Shown here: positions 18,452-25,436 of the stretch, one piece after another
How the letters are laid out: every line of letters begins with the position of its first letter
How positions within the stretch are numbered: the first letter of the stretch is position 1
NCBI RefSeq assembly: GCF_003182135.1
Contig: NZ_QGTL01000003.1
Location: 310,001 to 374,000 of the forward strand
Origin: Nocardia neocaledoniensis
GTDB taxonomy: Bacteria; Actinomycetota; Actinomycetes; Mycobacteriales; Mycobacteriaceae
Direction: 5' to 3'
DNA length: 64,000 bases
Notes under the pieces: generated by a model
Database searches by the model: none
What the model was told of the DNA's origin: nothing
What the model saw: only the letters and a program-made list of their open reading frames with translations
Made by a program: the position numbers and the translations under genes

Positions 18452-19960
18452 CTACTTGGTGGCCGATGGCAGCGAATCGTAGCTGGTCAGCGCGTCTTTC
18501 GCGGACAGCGTCGGCCCGGGGACGAGCTGTCCGATGATCGACCACGGCGCGAGACGCGGCTTGTCGCCGAGGCCGAGCACCGCGGCGGTGGCGGCGTCGG
18601 GGATGCCGTAGCGAATCCCGTTGTCGGCCACGTAGAACAGCGACTCGCGGCGGAGGCTGCCCGGCTCGGCGCCGGTGACCTGCACGTATTCGCCGGTGGT
18701 CGGCGGCAGATACACCGCGTCCATCCGGTCGCCGGAGCCGTCGGCGGTCGAGAGGGTCACCGGCTTGGCCGAATCGGCCAGTGGCAACTTGGTCCCGGCC
18801 AGCAACGTCACAGTGGCGCGTTCGGCGGGGCCGTCGACCGTCTTGCCCTGCGCGGTGGCCTCACCCGGGTCCTTGGCCCAGTTCACGCAGGCCACCGGCG
18901 CGTCCTCGGCGGCGAGGATGCGCGGCTTGCGTTCCGGGAAGTCGGTGATCGGCAAGGTCTCCAGCATCGGCATCCGGTCGAGCACGTCGGGTGCCAGCTC
19001 GGCGATCTCGCGCATGCCGCGCGAATCGGCGTTGCGGAGCAGGTCGGCGGTGAACTCCGAGACGCGCTGCACGCCGTCGGCGAGCACGACGTACATCGTC
19101 TCCTGGCCTGCGGCCTGGACGCCGGTCACCGAGATGATGCCGCCGATCGGCACATTCGACAGTTTGCCGGGGCCCGGTTCGCCCGCGCGGTCGATCGTGG
19201 GCACGGCCAGCGGCGGCGCCTGGGTGGTCGCGCCGAGCACGCCGCTGCCGATCGGGCGGGCCTGCTGGCCGCTCAGGCCGAGGGTGCGGGCGATCACCGA
19301 GTTGGCCGGGTCGATCTCGGCCCTGGTCCCCCGGTACACGAGGTAGGTCTTGTCGTCGTGGCGCACCAGCAGGGCATCGTCGGCGCCGGTGGGGCCGATC
19401 CGGTCACCGGTCTCCGGTTTGCCGACGATGGCGGTGGTGATGCCGCCGCCGGTGCTGGACGCGCTGCCCGCGGCCGAGAGCTGGGTGGTCTCGCACAGAG
19501 TCCAGTTCGAGCTGGAGCCCTGCTTGGAGCCGGGCATCGCGGCCGGGGCACCGGGAATGCCGAGCAGCGGGCCGCGCGGCAGCGAGCCGAGTTTGTCGTC
19601 CTTCACCGATTTCGGCGACTGCGCGTCACCGGCGATGAGCCGCGCGGAGGCGAGATTGAGCACCGGGTGAAGGGTTTTCTCGCCCTCCTTGGCCTCGACG
19701 ACCACATACATGGCGCCGCTCTGCTTCCCCGTGACGATCAAGGCGTCGCCGATAGCGCCCTGGGGTTTGAGGAAACCGAGAATGGCCGCGCCCGCCACGA
19801 TGATCAGCCCGAGCACCGCGCCGACCATCATCGACCTGCTCTGCGAGCGCATCGGATCGTGCAGCATGCGCACGTCACGACGCACGAGCGCGTGGTCGAG
19901 CCTGCGCAGCAGGAAACGATAACCGTTGACCTGGGCCTTGGTTGTCAGCTGTGCCGGCAC
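18452..19960 (-). CDS. eccB: ESX membrane component EccB
   Basis: 502 residues from GTG at 19960, with GGAG six bases upstream. The start MPAQLTTKAQVNGYRFLLRR is the conserved EccB N-terminus; a single membrane segment follows (VGAVLGLIIVAGAAILGFL). The large outer domain carries the conserved GAMYVVVEAKEGEKTLHPVL region and two Cys that could form the structural disulphide. EccB is part of the ESX inner-membrane complex. Unusually, an IS200/IS605-type tnpB lies immediately upstream in the same direction, so expression may depend on sequence inside or next to that element. Confidence 0.95.
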   Translation of the reverse strand: MPAQLTTKAQVNGYRFLLRRLDHALVRRDVRMLHDPMRSQSRSMMVGAVLGLIIVAGAAILGFLKPQGAIGDALIVTGKQSGAMYVVVEAKEGEKTLHPVLNLASARLIAGDAQSPKSVKDDKLGSLPRGPLLGIPGAPAAMPGSKQGSSSNWTLCETTQLSAAGSASSTGGGITTAIVGKPETGDRIGPTGADDALLVRHDDKTYLVYRGTRAEIDPANSVIARTLGLSGQQARPIGSGVLGATTQAPPLAVPTIDRAGEPGPGKLSNVPIGGIISVTGVQAAGQETMYVVLADGVQRVSEFTADLLRNADSRGMREIAELAPDVLDRMPMLETLPITDFPERKPRILAAEDAPVACVNWAKDPGEATAQGKTVDGPAERATVTLLAGTKLPLADSAKPVTLSTADGSGDRMDAVYLPPTTGEYVQVTGAEPGSLRRESLFYVADNGIRYGIPDAATAAVLGLGDKPRLAPWSIIGQLVPGPTLSAKDALTSYDSLPSATK

Positions 19961-19964
19961 AGGG

Positions 19965-20110
19965 ACTCCATTGCTGCGTTGTTGACTTCCGCCCGGACCA
20001 CAACGACCGGGATTCCCTGCCTCACGACAGAGGGTTCCTGTTTCATCGACGGTTGCCTTCCCGCATTCAACTGCGGGACGGTCTCACACCATCTCCGCAG
20101 GCCAAGACCG
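19965..20110 (-). ncRNA. Candidate right end / omega-RNA region of the tnpB element
   Basis: The last codons of tnpB and the ~100 bp beyond can form several hairpins on the minus strand. One is a stem from CTGCGG...CCGCAG with ACCGTC pairing near 20070-20100. Further downstream comes GGAACCCTCT...GGCAGGGAATCCC near 20000-20035. In IS200/IS605 elements the RNA guide of TnpB is made from exactly this place, overlapping the tnpB 3' end and ending at the element's right end. The exact 3' boundary cannot be fixed from one sequence. Confidence 0.4.
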
Positions 20111-21206
20111 CCAGCCCAGCGGCCTGTATGTTCTTCGCCGCGTTCACGTCCCGGTCGTGTACCGCACCACACGGGCAGGCCCACTCGCGAACGTTCAACG
20201 GCAACTTGTCCGTGATCCGCCCACACGTCGAGCAGGTCTTGGACGAGGGATAGTACCGGTCGATCGCTACCACCGTGCGCCCGTACCAGTCCGCTTTGTA
20301 CTCCAGCATCGACCGGAACTCCGACCAACTGGCATCCGAGATCGCGCGCGCCAACGACCGGTTCCGCACCATGTTCCGCACGCTCAGATCCTCGATGGCG
20401 ATCACTTGGTTCTCGCGCACCAGTCGAGTCGAGAGCTTGTGCAGATGGTCGCGGCGACGATCGGCGATGCGTGCATGAATGCGAGCCACCGTCAACCGAG
20501 CCTTCGCCCGATTCGCCGAACCCTCCTGTTTCGTCGCCAGCAACCGTTGCGCCTTCGCCAGGCGGACACGGTCGCGCTTTTCGTGCCGAGGGTTGGGCAC
20601 CTTCTCCCCGGTCGAAAATGTGTACAGGGACGTGATCCCCGCATCGACGCCCACCGTCGTCTCCGTGGGCTCGTGCTCGACGACAGTGTCTTCCAGCAGG
20701 ATCGAGACGTGATAGCGGCCCGCCGTGTCCTTGGAGACAGTGACCTGAGACGGCACCGCCCCTGCGGGCAGTGGCCGGGACCACGCGATGTTCAACGGCT
20801 CGGACTGCTTGGCCAACTTCAACCGACCGTCGCGGTAGGTGAAGCAGTTCGAGAAGTAGGTCGCCGAATCTCTCGACTTGCCCTTCTTCTTGAACTTCGG
20901 GTATGCGGTCTGCTTGCACCAGAACTTGTCGAACGCGCACTGCAAATTCCGCAACGCCTGCTGCAAAGGACCTTTGGACGGCTCGGCCAGCCACAGCGTT
21001 TCCGGGTCGCGCTTCCACCGTGTGAGCATCAGTGAGGTATCGGCGTAGTTGACCCGCCGTTGCTCCTCGGTCCAGACGCGGGACCTTTCCGCGAGCGCCC
21101 GATTGTAGACGTAGCGAACACACCCGAACGTACGCGCGAGCTGTTCGACCTGCTCGCTGGTCGGGTAGAAGCGGTACTTGTACGCCCGCTTCACTGCCTT
21201 CGTCAC
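20067..21206 (-). CDS. tnpB: TnpB RNA-guided nuclease (IS200/IS605 OrfB)
   Basis: 379 residues, near the normal size. The N-terminus AYKYRFYPTSEQ is typical. All three RuvC catalytic acids are present: D188 in VGVDAGITSLY, E272 in IAIEDLSV and D353 in HDRDVNAAKNI. The zinc ribbon CSTCG...CPCG lies between the last two. The nuclease should therefore be intact. No tnpA (Y1 transposase) lies beside it, so the element looks like a solo tnpB that would need TnpA in trans to move. It sits between eccB and eccE, where a divergent promoter would be expected. ATG at 21206 gives the family-typical start MTKAVKRAYKYRFYPT. Confidence 0.93.
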   Translation of the reverse strand: MTKAVKRAYKYRFYPTSEQVEQLARTFGCVRYVYNRALAERSRVWTEEQRRVNYADTSLMLTRWKRDPETLWLAEPSKGPLQQALRNLQCAFDKFWCKQTAYPKFKKKGKSRDSATYFSNCFTYRDGRLKLAKQSEPLNIAWSRPLPAGAVPSQVTVSKDTAGRYHVSILLEDTVVEHEPTETTVGVDAGITSLYTFSTGEKVPNPRHEKRDRVRLAKAQRLLATKQEGSANRAKARLTVARIHARIADRRRDHLHKLSTRLVRENQVIAIEDLSVRNMVRNRSLARAISDASWSEFRSMLEYKADWYGRTVVAIDRYYPSSKTCSTCGRITDKLPLNVREWACPCGAVHDRDVNAAKNIQAAGLAVLACGDGVRPSRS

Positions 21207-21312
21207 GTTGGCAAACTAACATGCCCCCCTGCCAGAATCGAATGAATGTGCGAACCACGCCGTGCGGGACGGGGTCTGCGCACTACTACGCTCCCTTGAT
21301 CACCATCTCGTC

Positions 21313-21342
21313 GGACACGGTACCGTAATTCCGGAATTGTCC
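21313..21342. promoter_or_regulatory. Cluster of palindromes upstream of eccE
   Basis: CGGTACCG (21318-21325) and AATTCCGGAATT (21327-21338) are perfect palindromes, flanked by GGACA (21313) and TGTCC (ending 21342). They lie 40-70 bp before the eccE start. They could be an operator, or structured sequence belonging to the left end of the tnpB element. Confidence 0.3.
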
Positions 21343-21382
21343 TTCACCATGATTCGACGTATGCCAAGCAGGGACAACGATT

Positions 21383-23134
21383 TTGAACAACAGTATGAAC
21401 GCCGGGCAAACCGGCGGCGACAATGCCTACGACACCTTGCGTGATCCGGAATTCTGGTTGTTCCGGATGTATCCCCTGCGTGCGTGCGTTCCGGTCGCGG
21501 TGCTCGCGGCGATCGTGGCCTGGATCGTGCTGGCGACGAGCGACTCGGTCTACGGGGCGATCGGGGGCGCCGCGGCCGTGCTGCTGAGCGGGCTCGTCCC
21601 GATCCGGCGGCGGCCACCGGCGGTGCGCATCGGTGACTGGTTCGGGCGTCGGCTGCGTGCCCGCGCCGACACCCTGGACCGGGCGCCCGCCTTCGACGTG
21701 CCGCTGCCCGAGGGCGGCGGCTGCGGCGTGCGCTGGGACGGTGACCTGCTGCTGACCATGCTGCGGATCGACCCGCCGCCGGACGCGCTGACCCTGCTGC
21801 GCCGCGGCTCGCTCAGTGCCGACCAGCTGCTGCCGCTCACCGAAGTGGCGCGCTGCCTCGACCAGTTCGATGTCGAACTGGTGAGCATCGATGTCATCTC
21901 CACCGGCGCGCGCACCGCGGGCACCGGCGCCGCCGCACACCTCTACAACCGGATCCTCGGCCCGCTGCCCGCCATCGCCCACCGCACCTGCTGGCTGGTG
22001 CTGCGCCTGGATCCGGTCGCCAACGCGACCGCGGTCGACAAGCGCGGCGGCGGGGCGACCGGCGCGCTGCGCACGATGATCATCGCGACCCGCCGGGTCG
22101 CCAACCGCCTGGCCACCCAGGGCATCGACGCCGCGGTGCTCACCGCGACCGAGATGAACAGCGCGGTGCGCGAACTGTCCTACGGCTTCGACCCGCTGCG
22201 GCTGACCGAGTCGGCCCACGGCCTCGAGTCGGAGTTCGGCCGCAATCTCACCCACTACCAGCTCACCGCGCCGATGATCGGCACCAACGGGCTGGCCGAG
22301 ATCTGGTCGCTGCCGACGCTGTCGACCACCGTCACCCTGCGCCTCCATCCGGGCGCCCGGCGCAACGGCCGCGCCGACGACAAGGCGGGCACCGTGGTGC
22401 TCAACGCCGTGGTCCGGTTCGACACGGTGGAGCCGTTCGACGAGGCGCCGATCGCGGGCCTGCGCGAACTGCCGGGCAGCCAGCGCCGAATCCTGCTCGA
22501 CACCTTGCCGATCGGCGCCGCCGACGACCTCGGCGGCCGCGACGGCTATCGCGGCTCACTCACCGCGCTCACCGACATCGCCGTGCCCACCACCGGTTGC
22601 GGTCAGCTGATCGGCGCGGACGAGCGGGGTCAGGGCATCGCGGTCCCGCTGATCGGGGCGGGCACCCGGCACGTCGACGTGATCGGCAATCTGGACCTGG
22701 CCCAGCAGGTGGTGCTGCGCGCGACCGCGCTCGGCGCGCACGCCGTCGTGCACACCTCGCGCCCGCAGGCCTGGCAGTCCATGGTCGCCAATCTGGCCAC
22801 CCCACAGCTGCTCTCGATCGCCCCGCGCGCCGCGGGCGCGACCCCGCAGGCCCCGCCGGGACCACCGCCCGTGCCCGCCGCCCCCTACCCGACCACGACA
22901 GTGCTGGTCTTCGACGGCATCGCCCCCACCACGCACCTCGGCGGCGCGACCATCGTCGAAGTCCGCACCGCCGAGCGCGATCCGGAAGCGATGCCCGCGG
23001 ACGTGACGCTGATCCAGGACCCGTACGCGCCGAACCGGATCACGGTGCGCACCAGCACCGGCAGCGCGACCGTGTCGATGGTGACGACCCCCGACGAAAT
23101 GCATTACATCGGCGAATCACTGGCGGCCCGGTGA
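21383..23134 (+). CDS. eccE: ESX membrane component EccE
   Basis: 583 residues from TTG at 21383, which has AGGGA nine bases upstream; ATG at 21395 is an alternative four codons in. Two membrane segments lie near residues 30-75 (VPVAVLAAIVAWIVLA and GAIGGAAAVLLSGLVP). They are followed by the conserved EccE region around RPPAVRIGDWFGRRLR and a large mixed alpha/beta domain. EccE is the peripheral membrane subunit of the ESX-1/2/3/5 type and is absent from ESX-4, which helps class this system. It is separated from eccB by the tnpB insertion. Confidence 0.92.
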   Translation: MNNSMNAGQTGGDNAYDTLRDPEFWLFRMYPLRACVPVAVLAAIVAWIVLATSDSVYGAIGGAAAVLLSGLVPIRRRPPAVRIGDWFGRRLRARADTLDRAPAFDVPLPEGGGCGVRWDGDLLLTMLRIDPPPDALTLLRRGSLSADQLLPLTEVARCLDQFDVELVSIDVISTGARTAGTGAAAHLYNRILGPLPAIAHRTCWLVLRLDPVANATAVDKRGGGATGALRTMIIATRRVANRLATQGIDAAVLTATEMNSAVRELSYGFDPLRLTESAHGLESEFGRNLTHYQLTAPMIGTNGLAEIWSLPTLSTTVTLRLHPGARRNGRADDKAGTVVLNAVVRFDTVEPFDEAPIAGLRELPGSQRRILLDTLPIGAADDLGGRDGYRGSLTALTDIAVPTTGCGQLIGADERGQGIAVPLIGAGTRHVDVIGNLDLAQQVVLRATALGAHAVVHTSRPQAWQSMVANLATPQLLSIAPRAAGATPQAPPGPPPVPAAPYPTTTVLVFDGIAPTTHLGGATIVEVRTAERDPEAMPADVTLIQDPYAPNRITVRTSTGSATVSMVTTPDEMHYIGESLAAR

Positions 23135-23201
23135 CCTTCCGGCGAATCCGGGTCGGCCGCAGACCACCCGGCTCGCCGCGGGGAATCGGCAGCGATGGAG
23201 C

Positions 23202-23729
23202 TCACCGCAGGGCGAGCTGCGCCTCGTAGTGCGCGCGCACGGCTTCGAGCCGGTCGCGATCGAAGCTGCCCGGTTCGGCGGCGAAGAGCGCTCGGCCCTC
23301 AGCGGAGACGAAGGCCGACGCCGGGACCGACCGCGCGGAGTCCGGGATGAACTTCAGTACTTCCTCGACGGCGGCCAGCGCCGTCGCCAAGGCGTGCCGC
23401 GCGGCCGCTCCGCCGGGCGCACTCTGGTCGGCACAGAGGCGTGAATAGCGCAGCCACTCACCGGGATCGAGCAACTGCGAGGCCGCCGCGCCACCGAAGC
23501 GCACCGCGCCGGCGGGCGGCGGGAGGATCTGCTCCGGCAGCCGGAACACATATTCGCGCCGCGCACCGCACGACTCGCACTGTCCCACGTATCTGCTCGC
23601 CGGCCCGTCCGCGGTGATGACCGAGCTGACGAACTCGCACCGCCGCGAACCGCACGTCGCGCACGGCCGCAGCCGCAGGAACAGGCGCGCCTCGGCATTG
23701 GTCCTGGCCAGCGGCAGCGGCGCCGTCAC
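23202..23729 (-). CDS. Zinc-ribbon protein of unknown function
   Basis: 175 residues. The frame is open to 23864, but GTG at 23729 overlaps the stop of the upstream gene (GTGA) and starts VTAPLPLARTNAEARLFLRL, just ahead of the conserved-looking part. Two Cys pairs (PCATCGSRRCEF and QCESCGARREYVF, roughly 30 residues apart) form a likely zinc ribbon; the C-terminal half is helical. The tight coupling suggests a complex with the upstream protein. I do not recognise the family. Confidence 0.7.
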   Translation of the reverse strand: MTAPLPLARTNAEARLFLRLRPCATCGSRRCEFVSSVITADGPASRYVGQCESCGARREYVFRLPEQILPPPAGAVRFGGAAASQLLDPGEWLRYSRLCADQSAPGGAAARHALATALAAVEEVLKFIPDSARSVPASAFVSAEGRALFAAEPGSFDRDRLEAVRAHYEAQLALR

Positions 23730-24421
23730 GACCGGCCCTGTTCCGTCGAACCGTCGGACAGCTGGGGATACATGGCCCGTTCCGCCGGCCGCAAGCGCGC
23801 GACCTGCAGTTGACCCGCACCGCGACAGATCGGGCAGACCCGCTGCTCGTGGCATTCCGGGCACGGTCGCCGCAGGCCCGCGTCATCGAGCACCCAGCCG
23901 TTGCCCCCGCACGCCGGGCACCAGCCGAGTCCGTCGCATTCGTAGCAGAGCACGTGCCCCGGCTCGACGGTCTCGGCGGTGCGGACCGGGTCGGGCTGCC
24001 GCGCTTCCGGTGTCCGCAGCGCGAGCGTCGGGGTGAGACCCGCGTAGACGACGTCACCGGTCTCCGGCCACACCCGCACCTCGATCAGGAATCCGTCCCG
24101 GCTGCCCGTCACCACGACGCGCGAGGCGACGGTGCCCGCACGCCGATCCTCGGCGATGTCGAAACCGCAGGCCGCGAGAACCTCGGCACCGCGGCGCACG
24201 GCCGCCGCGGCGGAGTCACCCGCGGCGAGGGCGGTCTGGACGCGCACGGTGTACCGGTAGCGCGGCGGCTCGGTCCATTCGGCGACCTCCGGAAGGTCGG
24301 GCAGCGCGGAGTCGGGAACCACCGTGTCCGGTGTGACGTGCGCGGCGATCACCCGCACCTGCTCGAGCAGACGCACACCGAGCCGACGCAGCTCCTGTTC
24401 GGCTCCGGGAACCTCACCCAT
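23726..24421 (-). CDS. Protein with DnaJ-type CxxCxGxG-like zinc cluster
   Basis: 231 residues from ATG at 24421 behind an excellent GGAGGA. The first ~155 residues are a mixed alpha/beta domain without known motifs. The C-terminal part carries four Cys-pair units (CYECDGLGWCPACGGNGW, then CPECHEQRVCPICRGAG), the spacing of the zinc-binding central domain of DnaJ, though no J-domain is present. It could be a chaperone-like or structural partner of the next protein. Divergent from the WXG/YbaB/toxin operon, with 159 bp between. Confidence 0.75.
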   Translation of the reverse strand: MGEVPGAEQELRRLGVRLLEQVRVIAAHVTPDTVVPDSALPDLPEVAEWTEPPRYRYTVRVQTALAAGDSAAAAVRRGAEVLAACGFDIAEDRRAGTVASRVVVTGSRDGFLIEVRVWPETGDVVYAGLTPTLALRTPEARQPDPVRTAETVEPGHVLCYECDGLGWCPACGGNGWVLDDAGLRRPCPECHEQRVCPICRGAGQLQVARLRPAERAMYPQLSDGSTEQGRS

Positions 24422-24580
24422 TCATCCTCCGACCACGCACCATAGCACCGCCGACAGCCGTCTCGCCCCGAGCATGCCATGCCGCCCCGGCGACCCGGCC
24501 GTCACCGACCGTTTCCGTTGGCATGGTTCGGAATTCATGTAATGATCGAAACTTGTTCACACAGACGAGCGAGGTGCGAC

Positions 24581-24895
24581 ATGGCTGATCCGGTGGAGGT
24601 CTACATCAGCAGCTTGCGCGGCACCGGTGGCGAACTCGACGGCCTCGCGACCCGGATCGACGGAATCCTCAGCCGGGTGGCCGCGGCCTCGCAGGCGCAC
24701 TGGGGGCGCTGGGGGGCCGACGAATTCGGCACCAGCTTCGCCGAGGGCGAGCAGGGCTACAGCGCCTCGGACAAGAACCTCCAAGCGGTCGTGGCGTCGA
24801 AAGTCTCCCTGTTGCAGTCCTATTCGAGTGCGTTGGTGGACGCCGCCAACCGATTCCAGACCGCCGAACAGGCCAACAAAGACGGGCTCGGCTGA
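24581..24895 (+). CDS. WXG100-like protein at the head of the toxin operon
   Basis: 104 residues from ATG at 24581 behind GAGGTG. All-helical, with HWGRWGADEFG at mid-length in the place of the WXG turn and long helices on each side, as in Esx proteins. Likely an ESX substrate or a partner needed to export the large protein two genes downstream. Followed after 33 bp by the YbaB-like gene. Confidence 0.75.
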   Translation: MADPVEVYISSLRGTGGELDGLATRIDGILSRVAAASQAHWGRWGADEFGTSFAEGEQGYSASDKNLQAVVASKVSLLQSYSSALVDAANRFQTAEQANKDGLG

Positions 24896-24928
24896 CCTGT
24901 CGACGCCGGACGGGTGAGCAGGAGGAAC

Positions 24929-25414
24929 ATGGCGAACGACGCGGCGTACGGCCGGCTCGAGGATCTGGCCGACACCGTGCGCGAGGGCATGGACACCATC
25001 GCGCGCGCCCAGCTCGAACAGTCGCGCCTGACCGCGACCGCGTCCGCGGCGGCGGGCCGGGTCGTCGTCACGGTCAACGCGGAGAATGTCGTGATCGAGG
25101 TTCGCTTCGCCGAGAACATCGGCGAGCTGGGCTACGAGGAGATCGCCCGCGCCGTCACCACGGCGACCCAGGACGCCGCGGTCGTCATGCACCGCAAGAC
25201 CAGGGACCTCCTGGACACCCTGCGCGCCGACACCGCGCGCATCCCCCGGCTCTCGGAGTATCTGCCCGGGATTCCCGATGTCCAGGACATGATTCCCGAA
25301 CCTCCGCGCGCTCCGGTCGCACCGCCCAGCGCGCGCCAAGGCCTGTTCGCGCCTTCCGACGGCACGGTGCGGTTCACCGACGACCCGGCGACGACGAACG
25401 AGTCGGCCTGGTGA
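24929..25414 (+). CDS. YbaB/EbfC-like ESX-associated protein
   Basis: 161 residues from ATG at 24929 behind GGAGGA; a GTG five codons upstream is in frame. Residues 1-100 match the YbaB-like fold seen in ESX loci (for example EspL): a helix, the beta pair RVVVTVNAENVVIEVRF, then an amphipathic helix. The tail is Pro-rich. Mycobacterial relatives act as accessory or chaperone-like factors; DNA binding is not certain for this branch. Paralogous to the YbaB-like genes at 35178 and 38634. Confidence 0.8.
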   Translation: MANDAAYGRLEDLADTVREGMDTIARAQLEQSRLTATASAAAGRVVVTVNAENVVIEVRFAENIGELGYEEIARAVTTATQDAAVVMHRKTRDLLDTLRADTARIPRLSEYLPGIPDVQDMIPEPPRAPVAPPSARQGLFAPSDGTVRFTDDPATTNESAW

Positions 25415-25436
25415 TCGCGGTCGGCGGAGGTGGCCG

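Larger units (their letters stand above)
19961..21260 (-). mobile_element. Solo-tnpB IS200/IS605-type element inserted between eccB and eccE (ends approximate)
   Basis: The only complete gene is tnpB. The left part (to about 21250) has a GC-poor stretch before the start with a G-run on the minus strand. The right part holds the hairpins described for the omega-RNA region. These elements leave no target duplication, so the borders cannot be set from this sequence; coordinates are an outer estimate. The location splits an ESX core cluster. Confidence 0.55.

Noticed and set aside
21235..21256. LexA/SOS-box-like sequence (TCGAAT-N4-GTGCGA) upstream of tnpB
   Set aside because: Two mismatches to the actinobacterial consensus and no other support.
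19945..21258. 437-codon minus-strand frame overlapping tnpB
   Set aside because: It overlaps the intact TnpB frame, which has the RuvC triad and zinc ribbon, and has no motif of its own.
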